From positions 2,914,001 to 2,978,000 of the forward strand of contig NZ_CP015079.1 of the NCBI RefSeq assembly GCF_001653335.1: 64,000 nucleotides of DNA. The letters run 5' to 3'. The position numbers and the translations under genes are program-made. This document shows, one piece after another, positions 24,948 through 33,763 of the stretch (positions are counted from its first letter, which is position 1; the number at the start of each line of letters is the position of its first letter). Under the pieces are notes generated by a model. The model made no database searches. It saw only the letters and a list, made by a program, of their open reading frames with translations, and was not told the origin of the DNA. This DNA comes from Nocardioides dokdonensis FR1436 (lineage in GTDB: Bacteria; Actinomycetota; Actinomycetes; Propionibacteriales; Nocardioidaceae).

Positions 24948-25439
24948 ATGGAGGCCCAGGCACCCGTCGTCATCGGCCCCGAGGACGGCGACATCTCACC
25001 CGAGGGCAGGGTCAAGGACCGCTTCCTCCTCGAGGGGCACACCACCGGCGGCCGCTTCGCGCTGGTCGAGCACCGCTTCGAGCCGCACGCGCTGGCGGCG
25101 CCGATGCACCTGCACCACCAGGAGGACGAGTACACGTTCGTCCTGCGCGGTCGGATCGGCGCCGTCATCGGTGGGCAGGAGGTCCTCGCCGGCCCCGGTG
25201 ACCTGGTCGTCAAGCCGCGCGGGCAGTGGCACACCTTCTGGAACCCCGGCGACGAGGACGCACGGGTCCTCGAGCTGATCTCGCCAGGTGGCTTCGAGCA
25301 GCTCTTCCGCCAGCTGATGGACCACCCCGTCGAGGACCCGGAGGAGCTGGGCGAGCTGGCGCGCGAGTACCAGTGCGAGATCGACCTCGAGGCCACCGGC
25401 GAGCTGCTTGAGCGGCACACCGATGACTTCTGGTTCTAG
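24948..25439 (+). CDS. Cupin-domain protein
   Basis: A 163-residue single cupin. The first metal motif is MHLHHQEDEYTFVLRG (about 47-62; His, His, Glu) and the second is PGDLVVKPRGQWHTFWN (about 78-94; His). It probably binds a divalent metal and acts as an isomerase, dioxygenase or small-molecule sensor; the substrate is not apparent. ATG 24948 lies 7 nt after TAGCGT, compatible with a leaderless start. The C-terminal third is helical and acidic. Confidence 0.82.
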   Translation: MEAQAPVVIGPEDGDISPEGRVKDRFLLEGHTTGGRFALVEHRFEPHALAAPMHLHHQEDEYTFVLRGRIGAVIGGQEVLAGPGDLVVKPRGQWHTFWNPGDEDARVLELISPGGFEQLFRQLMDHPVEDPEELGELAREYQCEIDLEATGELLERHTDDFWF

Positions 25440-25469
25440 CCGGACGTCGAGCAGGGACGAGGGAGCGGC

Positions 25470-25877
25470 ATGAGCGCCACCAGGAGCGGGCCAGGCGACG
25501 GCGGGGCCCTGATCGAGCTCGACGAGGCGACGTGCTGGCGGCTGCTGGCCTCCCGACCGGTCGGGAGGCTGGCCTGGTGCCAGGCGGCCGGCCCGGTGCT
25601 GGTCCCGGTCAACCACACCGTCGAGGACCGCACGGTCGTGGTGCGCACCGCCCCCTGGGCGTCCATGGTCGCCCAGGTCGACGACAGCCCCGTCGCCTAC
25701 CAGGTCGACGACTTCGACCAGGTCACCCGCGAGGGCTGGAGCGTCCTGGTCCGCGGGACCGCGGAGGTCGGCTACGACGCGAGCGGCGGGCCGGAGCCCT
25801 GGCCGGCGGGCTCGCACGCGGCGACGGTGCGGATCCGGCCGGTCGAGGTCACCGGTCGCCGCGTCGCCCCGCGCTGA
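25470..25877 (+). CDS. Pyridoxamine 5'-phosphate oxidase-fold flavin-binding protein
   Basis: A 135-residue split-barrel protein of the PNPOx-like group: ELDEATCWRLLASRPVGRLAW near 16-36 opens the domain, followed by VPVNHTVEDRTVVVRTAPWASM and AYQVDDFDQVTREGWSVLVRGTAE (about 76-99), the usual FMN/F420-contact strands. The role is probably a flavin- or F420-dependent reductase, or simply flavin binding. It lies 30 nt after the cupin gene and may be co-transcribed. Confidence 0.82.
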   Translation: MSATRSGPGDGGALIELDEATCWRLLASRPVGRLAWCQAAGPVLVPVNHTVEDRTVVVRTAPWASMVAQVDDSPVAYQVDDFDQVTREGWSVLVRGTAEVGYDASGGPEPWPAGSHAATVRIRPVEVTGRRVAPR

Positions 25878-25983
25878 GGGCCGTCCGCGGCGGGGCACCC
25901 GGCTTTTTCGTCGTCCCCACACCCTCTGGGATGCTTGCGCGTCGTACGCACCACCGTGCGACGAGGGCGAGGGGGACGACCGG

Positions 25984-27486
25984 GTGAGCGAGATCGCCGC
26001 GGAGCTGGCGAAGGTCAAGGGCGCGTTCGCGCAACCGACCCTCACCCTGCTGCACCAGCGGCACGCCCCCGTCGTCATCACGATCTTCCGCGCGGTGTTC
26101 GGCCGCAACAACAAGCCGGTCCCCACAGCCCGGCTGCACGCCCAGGTCGAGGAGCACCTGGCGCAGATCCGGCAGGCAGGGGAGGTCGACATCCCCAACG
26201 GCAGCGTCCGTGACCTGTGCCACCGGTGGATGCGGGGCCAGTGGCTGGTGCGCTCGCTCGACGAGCGCGGCCAGGAGGTCTACGCCCTCACCTCGCACGC
26301 CCAGCAGGCGCTCGGCCTGGTCACGACCCTGACCCGCGACCGTGCCACGCTCAGCGAGCACCGGATCGCGACGATCCTGGGCACGGTGCGCCGCTTCAAC
26401 TCCGAGGCGAACCCCGACCGCACCGCCCGCGTCACCATCCTCAACGGCGAGATCGCCCGGCTGCAGGGCGAGCGCGACCGGCTCGTCGACGGCGCCGAGA
26501 TGCCGAGTGCCAGCGAGGACTTCATGCTCGAGGGATTCACCGAGCTGCTCTCGCTGATCTCGGCGCTGCCCAGCGACTTCGCCCGGGTGGAGGAGCGCTT
26601 CTCCCAGATCCGTGGCGAGATCCTGGCGTCCTTCCGGGCCGAGGACCGGCCCGCGGGCGAGGTCATCGACGACTACCTCGCGCGCGCCGACGCCCTGATG
26701 ACCGCGACCCCCGAGGGACGCGCCTTCGAGGGCGCCTTCGCGCTGCTGCGCGACGACGCCCTGGTCACCCGGCTGCGCGAGGACCTCGGCGCGCTGCTCG
26801 AGCACCCGCTCTCCGACCGGCTGCTCGGCGACGCCGAGCGCGCCGAGCTGCGCGGCACCGTCCGGCTGGTGCGCGAGGGCCTCGACCGGGTGCTCTCCCA
26901 GCGGTCGCGGGTGACCGCGACGCTCAAGGAGTACATCGTCTCCCACGACGCGGTGCGCGACCGCGAGCTCGAGCAGACGCTGCGCCAGGTCGAGTCCGAG
27001 ATGATGACCTGGATGGCGGCCACCGGGCCGCGTGCCACCCACGACGTACCCCTGCTGCCGGCGCGGGTCACCGTGGACCACCTCCGCGAACGGTTCCACG
27101 ACCCCGCCGACGACGTGCTGCCCGACCGGATCACCGCGGCCGACCCCGACGACGCGCCCGCCGTCTCGCTCGACGCGCTGCTCGCCCAGGGCGGCCCGCA
27201 GCTGTCGGTGCTGCGCGGTCGCCTCGACGACGCCCTGGCAGACCTGGCTCCTGCCGGCTCGCTCGGGGCGGTCTTCGAGGGGCTGGAGCCGGCCCTGCGC
27301 CGCCCGGTCGAGATCCTCGGGCTGCTGCACCTGGCCGCCGACCGCGGGTGGACCAGCGACGAGGAGGTCGAGACGTACGCCGCGGTGCGCCACGACGGCT
27401 CCCGCCGCACCTTCACCGTGCCGCGCACCCCGCTGCCGGACCCCGACCTCGACGCACCTCGAGCAGAGAGCGAGACCCGAGCATGA
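25984..27486 (+). CDS. jetA: JetA, kleisin subunit of type I Wadjet (DUF3375)
   Basis: A 500-residue DUF3375 protein, the kleisin-like subunit of the Wadjet (JetABCD/MksBEFG) plasmid-restriction complex. It opens with a winged-helix-like domain (about 1-110), then long helices with heptad character (about 130-330) and an acidic C-terminus. GTG 25984 is preceded by GAGGGGGACGACCGG. It overlaps jetB by ATGA, and gene order matches type I Wadjet (jetA-jetB-jetC). Family assignment rests on length, helical pattern and the two following genes. Confidence 0.85.
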   Translation: MSEIAAELAKVKGAFAQPTLTLLHQRHAPVVITIFRAVFGRNNKPVPTARLHAQVEEHLAQIRQAGEVDIPNGSVRDLCHRWMRGQWLVRSLDERGQEVYALTSHAQQALGLVTTLTRDRATLSEHRIATILGTVRRFNSEANPDRTARVTILNGEIARLQGERDRLVDGAEMPSASEDFMLEGFTELLSLISALPSDFARVEERFSQIRGEILASFRAEDRPAGEVIDDYLARADALMTATPEGRAFEGAFALLRDDALVTRLREDLGALLEHPLSDRLLGDAERAELRGTVRLVREGLDRVLSQRSRVTATLKEYIVSHDAVRDRELEQTLRQVESEMMTWMAATGPRATHDVPLLPARVTVDHLRERFHDPADDVLPDRITAADPDDAPAVSLDALLAQGGPQLSVLRGRLDDALADLAPAGSLGAVFEGLEPALRRPVEILGLLHLAADRGWTSDEEVETYAAVRHDGSRRTFTVPRTPLPDPDLDAPRAESETRA

Positions 27487-28202
27487 GCACCTTCCTCGAG
27501 CACGACGACCCCGAGGTCGAGGACGGCTCGGTGTCGCTCTTCGAGGGCGACGAGGGCGGCCTCGACCTCGGCCAGCGCCACGCCCTGGTGAGCCTGCTCA
27601 AGCAGCGCTTCATCAGCGCCCGCACCCACCCGCGGGACTGGCAGGTGCTGGTCGAGCACGAGCGCCTGCTGCGCTCCCGGCTCAACGACCTCTTCCTCGA
27701 CCTGGCCATCGACCGCGTGCGGGAGGTGGCGTGGAAGCGGCAGGCCCTCTCCGAGACCGGCAGCCGCTTCCCGACCCTGCTCTACGACGCCGCCTGGTCG
27801 CGCGAGGAGACGCTGGTCCTGATCCACCTGCGCGACCGCCTGCGCAGCGGCCTGGCCGGTGGCGACACCCGCGTGCACGTCGACCGTGAGGACGTCGTCG
27901 AGTACGTCGCCAGCTTCCGGCCCCCGCACGCCACCGACGAGTCCGGCGACGAGAAGCGCGCCCGCAACGCGGTCGTGAGCATCGTCAAGGCCGGCCTGCT
28001 GATCGGGGCCGCCGGCGACGACCGCTACGAGATCAGCGAGGCCGTCGAGCCGCTGCTGCCGCTCGAGGTGCTCCAGCAGCTCCTCGAGTCGCTGCAGCGC
28101 GCGAACGGCACCGAGCCGGCGCCCGGCACCGAGGAGGACTCGGACCTCTTCGAGACCCCCGCCGAAAACGCGGACGAGACCCCTGCCCCCGGAGGCGAGT
28201 GA
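27483..28202 (+). CDS. jetB: JetB, KITE subunit of type I Wadjet (DUF4194)
   Basis: A 239-residue protein matching DUF4194/JetB: an acidic start, then LVSLLKQRFISARTHPRDWQVLVEHERLLRSRLNDLFLDLAIDRVREVAWKRQ (about 37-90), typical tandem winged-helix KITE features, and an acidic, disordered tail (about 205-239). It would bridge JetA kleisin and JetC. ATG 27483 overlaps the jetA stop, and its own stop overlaps the jetC GTG, so all three are translationally coupled. Confidence 0.86.
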   Translation: MSTFLEHDDPEVEDGSVSLFEGDEGGLDLGQRHALVSLLKQRFISARTHPRDWQVLVEHERLLRSRLNDLFLDLAIDRVREVAWKRQALSETGSRFPTLLYDAAWSREETLVLIHLRDRLRSGLAGGDTRVHVDREDVVEYVASFRPPHATDESGDEKRARNAVVSIVKAGLLIGAAGDDRYEISEAVEPLLPLEVLQQLLESLQRANGTEPAPGTEEDSDLFETPAENADETPAPGGE

Positions 28203-31200
28203 GCATGACGATCGACGAGAGCGAGCAGGTCGGGGCCCGCACCGACGGGCTCTTCGAGCACCAGCTGGTGGCGGCGCCCACCGACGACACCATGCAGTGG
28301 CGGGCCGGGCTGCTCCAGATGGTCAACTGGGGCGGCTTCAGCGGTCTGACCGAGGTCCCGCTGGGCAGCGACTCGACGATGATCTCCGGCGCCTCGGGCG
28401 TCGGCAAGAGCACGATCCTGGACGCCTACACGGCGCTGATGATGCCCTCGGACACCAAGTTCAACGGTGCGTCCAACGACGCGGTCGCGGGCCGGGCACG
28501 GGGCATCGGGCAGCGCAACCTGCTCTCCTACCTGCGCGGTGCCGTCGACGTGATCGACGACCCGCGCACCGGCCGGCCGGTGGAGAAGCTGCTGCGCGGC
28601 CAGGGCGCCGACACCTGGGGCGCGGTCGCGGTCACGTTCGTCAACGACCGGGGCGGCTCGTTCACCGCGCTGCGCACCTACTACGTCCCGCGCCGGGCCA
28701 TCCGCTCCAGCGAGGTGCAGATGCAGCTCGTGACCCACGACGGCCCGCTGGGCCTGGAGACGCTCGAGGTCGCGGTGCCCGAACGCTTCCACGCCAACAC
28801 CCTGAAGAAGCTCTACCCGGGGGTCCGGGTGCACCGGACCTACGCCGAGCTCGCCGAGGTGCTGCACGCGCGCCTGGGCATCGGCGCCGGCGGCGACGGC
28901 TCCAAGGCGCTGCGCCTGCTCTCCCGCATCCAGGCCGGCAACCAGGTCCGCAGCGTCGACGAGCTCTACAAGGACATGGTGCTCGAGCGACCGGCGACGT
29001 ACGCCGCCGCGGACCGCGCGATCGAGCACTTCGACGACCTCGACGCCGCGCACGCCGCGATGCGCACCGAGGAGCAGAAGCTCGACCTGCTCGAGCCCAT
29101 CACCGCGCTCCACGAGCGCCGGGGCGCCGCCGCGCAGCGCCTGGCCGAGCTCGACTCGTTCGGTGTCACGGTGCCCGGTGACACGCCGTTGCGACGGTGG
29201 CTGCTGCGCACCCACCGTCGGCTGATCGAGACCGCGGTGACCACCAACCGCGCCGATCGCGCCGCCACGTCGGAGGCCCTGGCCTTGACCCGGTCGGCCG
29301 AGACCGCGCTCGCCGGCGACCTCGAGGCCGCCAAGGACGCCCACCGCGACGCCGGCGGCGGGGACCTGCAGGCGCTCGCGGCGCAGGTCGAGCACGAGCG
29401 CGCCATCCGTGCCGAGCGCGGCACCCGGCTCGCGGAGCTGGAGGAGCGGGTCTACCCGCTGGTCGGCCTGACCGACGTGGAGGCCCCGGACCTCGACTCC
29501 GCGCTCGACTCGGTCACCGCCTTCGCCGCCCTGCAGCTCCACGCCCGCAAGGCGCTCGCCGCCAGCGACGAGGCCCAGGCCCGCCTGCGCACCGAGCGCG
29601 ACGAGGTCCGCGACGGGCTGCTGCCGCTGAAGAACGAGCAGACCGCGCTGCGTCGCGAGCGCGCCTCCCTGGAGAGCCGCGCCGGCCGGGTGCCCGCCCA
29701 CCTGCACGAGCTGCGCGCCGAGGTCGCCCGGGCCACCGGGCTCGACGTCGACGACCTGCCGTTCGTCGCCGAGCTCCTCGACGTGGCCCCGGAGGAGTCG
29801 CGGTGGCGCACCGCCGTCGAGACCGTGCTCGGTGGCACCGCCCGCACCATGCTGGTGCCGCTGGAGCGGCTCGCCGACTTCTCCTCGGCCATCGACCAGC
29901 TGCGGCTGCGCACCAGGTTCACCTTCCAGGGCGTCGAGCTCGACCTGCCCAGCACCGGGCCCTCGGACCCCGAGCGGATCGCCGGCAAGCTGCTCTTCAA
30001 GGACTCGCCCTTCTCGGGGTGGGTGCAGCAGCACGTCGCCGATCCGGCGCGCAACGCCTACTGCGTCGAGACGGCTGCCGGGCTGGACGGTCCCGGCTTC
30101 CGCGTGACCGAGGCCGGGCAGACCCGCAACGGGCGTCGAGGTGCCCACGGGCGCGGCGACCAGCGCAGCATCATCGGCTTCTCCAACGAGGAGGCCGTCG
30201 CCGAGGTCGACGCCCAGCTGCGCGAGCTGGAGCAGCGCATGCTCGACCACGACGCCCGCATCTCCGGGCTCGACCAGCGGGCCGCCCGCCTGGCCCAGCA
30301 GCGCCAGGCCTACGACGCCATCGCGATGGTGCGCTACGACGACGTCGACGTCGCCGGGTGCGACCGACGCATCGCCGAGCTCGAGCAGCGCCGCGACGAC
30401 ATCCTGGCCGCCGACGACCAGCTGCAGGTGCTGCAGGACCAGATCGAGGACCTCGGCAGGCGTCTCGACGAGACCCGCCAGCGGCGCTACGCCCTGGAGC
30501 AGCAGCAGCAGGCGCTGGGCTCCCGGCACGGGGAGCTGGTCGAGGCCGAGGACCACGTCAACGACCGGCTCGAGGCGAGCGAGGGCGACGAGGGTGCCGG
30601 GTTCACCGCGGAGCAGGACGCCGCGCTGACCGCGGAGCTCGCCGCCGCGGCCGCCCCGGCGGACCCCGACGACCTGGACCGCTTCGCCGAGAACGCCAAG
30701 CGGCTCGAGGCGCGGCTGCACGAGGCCGTGGCCGAGGCGACCACCGAGGTCGAGCGCGTCGAGGCCGACCTGACCAGCGTGTTCCGGCAGTACAAGACGC
30801 GCTGGGACTCGCCCAACCTGGGCGCCACCGCGGACTCCTACCCCGACTACGCCCGCATCCTCGAGGAGATCCGTGGCAAGGGTCTCGCCGACCGGCGCTC
30901 GGAGTGGCGCCGCCGGCTCACCGAGTGGAGCGGGCAGGACCTCGTGCCGCTGGTCGGCGCGATGGCGGCCTCGGTCGAGGAGATCGAGGACCGGCTGGTG
31001 CCGATCAACACGATCCTGAAGCGCCTGGAGTTCGGCGGCGCCGGGGACCGGTTGCGGATCCGCCTGCGCCGCCTGTCGCCGGTGCACGTGCAGGCGTTCA
31101 TGAAGGACCTGCGTGGGCTGTCCTCAGGAGTGTCTGCGGCGGGTGCGGCCCCGGGGGAGGACGACCTGGAGCGGCGCTTCGTCGAGCTCAGCAGCTTCAT

Positions 31201-31669
31201 GGAGCAGCTGCGCCCGCAGGCTCCGGGGGGTGCGCCCACCGACCGCGACCGGCTGCTCGACGTACGTCGGCACGTGGAGGTCAGTGCGGAGCGCTACGAC
31301 CACCTCACCGGTGAGCTGCGTGCGACGTACCGGACCCTGGGGGAGAAGAGCGGTGGCGAGAGCCAGGAGCTGGTGGCCTTCATCGTCGGCTCCGCGCTGC
31401 GCTTCCGGCTCGGCGACGAGATGCGCTCGCGCCCCCGGTTCGCGCCGGTCTTCCTCGACGAGGGTTTCGTGAAGGCCGACTCGGAGTTCGCCGGGCGGGC
31501 GGTGCGGGCCTGGAAGGGCCTGGGCTTCCAGCTGATCATCGGCGTCCCGCTCGACAAGGTCACCGGGCTCGAGCCGCACATGGACGCCCTCCTGGCGATC
31601 ACCAAGAACACCGCCACCCACCAGGCCTGGATCACGCCGATCACCGACGCGTCGTCCGCGGCCGGGTAG
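28199..31669 (+). CDS. jetC: JetC, SMC-like ATPase of type I Wadjet
   Basis: A 1156-residue SMC-like ATPase. It has N-terminal Walker A GASGVGKST at 64-72, two long coiled-coil arms (about 300-480 and 660-900) around a hinge-like globular centre (about 500-650), then a C-terminal head with signature GEKSGGESQ and Walker B FAPVFLDEGFVKAD near residue 1090. In Wadjet, JetC with JetA and JetB extrudes DNA loops and senses small circular DNA. GTG 28199 overlaps the jetB stop; an in-frame ATG at 28205 is an alternative. No JetD nuclease gene follows: the next gene, 20 nt on, encodes a patatin-like phospholipase. Confidence 0.9.
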   Translation: MSMTIDESEQVGARTDGLFEHQLVAAPTDDTMQWRAGLLQMVNWGGFSGLTEVPLGSDSTMISGASGVGKSTILDAYTALMMPSDTKFNGASNDAVAGRARGIGQRNLLSYLRGAVDVIDDPRTGRPVEKLLRGQGADTWGAVAVTFVNDRGGSFTALRTYYVPRRAIRSSEVQMQLVTHDGPLGLETLEVAVPERFHANTLKKLYPGVRVHRTYAELAEVLHARLGIGAGGDGSKALRLLSRIQAGNQVRSVDELYKDMVLERPATYAAADRAIEHFDDLDAAHAAMRTEEQKLDLLEPITALHERRGAAAQRLAELDSFGVTVPGDTPLRRWLLRTHRRLIETAVTTNRADRAATSEALALTRSAETALAGDLEAAKDAHRDAGGGDLQALAAQVEHERAIRAERGTRLAELEERVYPLVGLTDVEAPDLDSALDSVTAFAALQLHARKALAASDEAQARLRTERDEVRDGLLPLKNEQTALRRERASLESRAGRVPAHLHELRAEVARATGLDVDDLPFVAELLDVAPEESRWRTAVETVLGGTARTMLVPLERLADFSSAIDQLRLRTRFTFQGVELDLPSTGPSDPERIAGKLLFKDSPFSGWVQQHVADPARNAYCVETAAGLDGPGFRVTEAGQTRNGRRGAHGRGDQRSIIGFSNEEAVAEVDAQLRELEQRMLDHDARISGLDQRAARLAQQRQAYDAIAMVRYDDVDVAGCDRRIAELEQRRDDILAADDQLQVLQDQIEDLGRRLDETRQRRYALEQQQQALGSRHGELVEAEDHVNDRLEASEGDEGAGFTAEQDAALTAELAAAAAPADPDDLDRFAENAKRLEARLHEAVAEATTEVERVEADLTSVFRQYKTRWDSPNLGATADSYPDYARILEEIRGKGLADRRSEWRRRLTEWSGQDLVPLVGAMAASVEEIEDRLVPINTILKRLEFGGAGDRLRIRLRRLSPVHVQAFMKDLRGLSSGVSAAGAAPGEDDLERRFVELSSFMEQLRPQAPGGAPTDRDRLLDVRRHVEVSAERYDHLTGELRATYRTLGEKSGGESQELVAFIVGSALRFRLGDEMRSRPRFAPVFLDEGFVKADSEFAGRAVRAWKGLGFQLIIGVPLDKVTGLEPHMDALLAITKNTATHQAWITPITDASSAAG

Positions 31670-31689
31670 CGGTGGGGCAGGCTCGGGAC

Positions 31690-32568
31690 ATGACCACGGC
31701 GTTCGTCCTGTCCGGGGGCGGCAGCCTCGGCGCCGTCCAGGTCGGCATGTTGCAGGCGCTGACCAGCGCCGGCATCGAGCCCGACCTGCTGATCGGCACC
31801 TCCGCCGGCGGTCTCAACGCGACCTGGGTGGGCGCCCACGGCACCTCCCAGGCGTCGTTGGCCGAGCTCGCGGACACGTGGATCGAGCTGCGTCGCCGCG
31901 ACGTCTTCCCGATCCGTCCGCTGCAGCTGCTGCGCGGGCTGACCGGGCACAGCCGCAGCCTCTTCCCGGGCGAGCCGCTCGGCGACCTGGTGGCCCGGCG
32001 GGCAGGCATCGACGTCCTGGAGCAGGCACGCATCCCCGTGCACCTGTTGGCCACCGACCTGTTCACCGGCGCCGACGTGCTGCTCTCGACGGGGTCGGTG
32101 CGCGACGCCGCCCGCGCCACGGCAGCGATCCCGGGGCTCCTGCCCCCGGTGCAGGTGGGGGAGCGGTGGCTCGTCGACGGGGCCATCGCGACCCGCGCCG
32201 GGGTGTCGCACGCCATCGAGCTCGGCGCGTCACGCATCGTCGTGCTGCCCGCCGGCGTGCCCTGCGCGATCCAGGAGCCGCCGCGCTCGGCGATCGGCGT
32301 GGCGGTGCACGCGCTCACGCTGCTGATCGAGCAGCAGCTGATCATCGAGGTCGACCTGGTCGTCGAGGGCGTCTCCATCGGGTTGCTGCCGCCGCTGTGC
32401 CCGCTGACGATCTCCTCGGCCGACTTCGACCACGCCGCCGAGCTGATCGAGCGCGGGTTCACCTCCAGCGCGGCCTGGATCGCCGACGGCGGGCTCGAGC
32501 GGTCGCGCCCGAGCCGCTACCTCTCGCTGCACCACCACGGGAGCGCAGGGCACCGGGCGCAGGGCTGA
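31690..32568 (+). CDS. Patatin-like phospholipase (RssA-type)
   Basis: A 292-residue lipid acyl hydrolase with the patatin Ser-Asp dyad: oxyanion loop LSGGGSLGAVQVGML near residues 7-21, nucleophile Ser in GTSAGG (about 37-42) and catalytic Asp in VDGAIATR near 165. It resembles bacterial RssA/YlbK-type patatins. It begins 20 nt after jetC and could be co-transcribed, but GCAGGCT just upstream may also serve as its own promoter. It ends 1 nt before the convergent small gene at 32570. Confidence 0.85.
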   Translation: MTTAFVLSGGGSLGAVQVGMLQALTSAGIEPDLLIGTSAGGLNATWVGAHGTSQASLAELADTWIELRRRDVFPIRPLQLLRGLTGHSRSLFPGEPLGDLVARRAGIDVLEQARIPVHLLATDLFTGADVLLSTGSVRDAARATAAIPGLLPPVQVGERWLVDGAIATRAGVSHAIELGASRIVVLPAGVPCAIQEPPRSAIGVAVHALTLLIEQQLIIEVDLVVEGVSIGLLPPLCPLTISSADFDHAAELIERGFTSSAAWIADGGLERSRPSRYLSLHHHGSAGHRAQG

Positions 32569-32569
32569 G

Positions 32570-32806
32570 TCACTCCTCCGGCAGGTCGGCGAAGGCCTGC
32601 TTGGCGTCGCGGTACCAGCCCAGCGCCCGCTTCGGGTGGCGCCAGCGCGACCTCATCTCCTCGCGCGCGGGCAGGTGGGCGGCGTCGCCGGCCCTCTCGG
32701 CCTCCTTGAGGTGCCGGTCCTGGGCGTTGATGACGTCGTCGGCGCTCTCGCCGCGGTGGGCCAGGTCGCAGGGCCCTCCCAGCTGGCGGCAGGTCATGGT
32801 CTTCAT
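32570..32806 (-). CDS. Small CxxLGxxCD protein (DUF1059-like)
   Basis: A 78-residue acidic/basic mixed protein with an N-terminal MTCRQLGGPCDL metal- or redox-type Cys pair, followed by DDVINAQDRHLKE and a C-terminal WRHPKRALGWYRDAKQAFADLPEE. This pattern matches small DUF1059-type proteins found widely in actinobacteria, function unknown. Its ATG overlaps the stop of the ECF41 sigma gene by 4 nt, indicating co-translation, so it may be a partner of or target controlled by that sigma factor. An in-frame second Met four codons on is also possible. Confidence 0.75.
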   Translation of the reverse strand: MKTMTCRQLGGPCDLAHRGESADDVINAQDRHLKEAERAGDAAHLPAREEMRSRWRHPKRALGWYRDAKQAFADLPEE

Positions 32807-33663
32807 CTCGGTCCTCTCGGTGTGGTCGGTCGGCGCGAGGTCCGCGCCAGCACGGTGGGGTCGGCCCGGAAGTCGATGCGCCGCACGAGGCCCCCGTCGA
32901 CCGTGAAGTCGAAGAGCACCCGGGCCACGCCGCGGTCGTACCAGGCAGCGCCGGGGCGCCCGTCGACGACCACCGGCAGCGCGGCCCGGGCCGCACCGTC
33001 GAAGAACGACGCCACCTCCCGGCGGCCGGTGATCCGGGCGGGCGTGCCGAGCCCGACGGCCGCGTCGTCGCCGACGACGAGGGCGTCGGGGGCCAGCAGC
33101 GCCAGCAGGCGCGTGAGGTCACCGCCCCGGGCGGCGCTCATGAACGCGTCGACGACCTCCCAGCCGGCCAGGGCGTCCTCGGGCGCCGGCTGGGCCACCT
33201 TCGCCCGTGCTCGCGAGGCCAGCTTGCGGGCGGCGACGGTCGTGGTGCCCAACGTGGCCGCCACGGTCTCGAAGGGGAACCCGAAGCTGTCGTGCAGCAC
33301 GAAGGCGACCCGCTCGCGGGGACTGAGCCGCTCCAGCACCACGTGGAGGGCGACCCCGACCGTGTCGGCCAGGGCGACCTCGTCGGCGGGGTCCGTGGGC
33401 GGGGCTGCCCGACCGTCGACCGGGCCGTCCGGGTCGAGGCCGTCGTGCGGCAGCGGGGTGCGCGAGCGCAGGCGGTCGAGGCACAGGCGGCCGGTCACGG
33501 TCGTCAGCCAGCCGGCGAGGTTCTCGATCTCGGCATCGGTGCGGTGCAGGCGCAGCCAGGCCTGCTGCACGACGTCCTCGGCCTCGCCCGGGTCGCCGAG
33601 CACCCTGGTCGCCACGGTCACCAGACGTGACCGTTCGGCCTCGAACTGCTCGGTCCGGTCCAC
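32803..33663 (-). CDS. ECF41-type RNA polymerase sigma factor (SigJ-like)
   Basis: A 286-residue sigma factor: region 2 at about 5-75 (AEDVVQQAWLRL), region 4 at about 110-165 (LSPRERVAFVLHDSFGFPFETVAATLGTTTVAARKLASRAR), then a SnoaL-like C-terminal domain (about 175-280) as in ECF41 factors, where it modulates sigma activity in place of an anti-sigma protein. GTG 33663 is preferred over GTG 33672 because GAGAGG lies 9 nt upstream of the first but touches the second. It overlaps the small Cys protein gene downstream. Confidence 0.87.
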   Translation of the reverse strand: MDRTEQFEAERSRLVTVATRVLGDPGEAEDVVQQAWLRLHRTDAEIENLAGWLTTVTGRLCLDRLRSRTPLPHDGLDPDGPVDGRAAPPTDPADEVALADTVGVALHVVLERLSPRERVAFVLHDSFGFPFETVAATLGTTTVAARKLASRARAKVAQPAPEDALAGWEVVDAFMSAARGGDLTRLLALLAPDALVVGDDAAVGLGTPARITGRREVASFFDGAARAALPVVVDGRPGAAWYDRGVARVLFDFTVDGGLVRRIDFRADPTVLARTSRRPTTPRGPR

Positions 33664-33751
33664 GGCACCCACCCTCTCATCGAACGCTTCTCGCCCTCCT
33701 GACGTCCGACGGCCCCAGGATGTGACGGTCGGGTCGGCGCGGCAGCGGCAC

Positions 33752-33757
33752 TAGGGT
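33752..33757 (+). promoter_or_regulatory. -10 box of a leaderless promoter for the TetR gene
   Basis: TAGGGT ends 6 nt before GTG 33764, the same geometry as at the other TAGGNT starts. Confidence 0.55.
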
Positions 33758-33763
33758 GACCGC

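Noticed and set aside
28025..31087. About 1000-codon frame antisense to jetC
   Set aside because: Mirror of a genuine SMC gene; low-complexity Val/Gly/Leu/Arg/His composition and no motifs.
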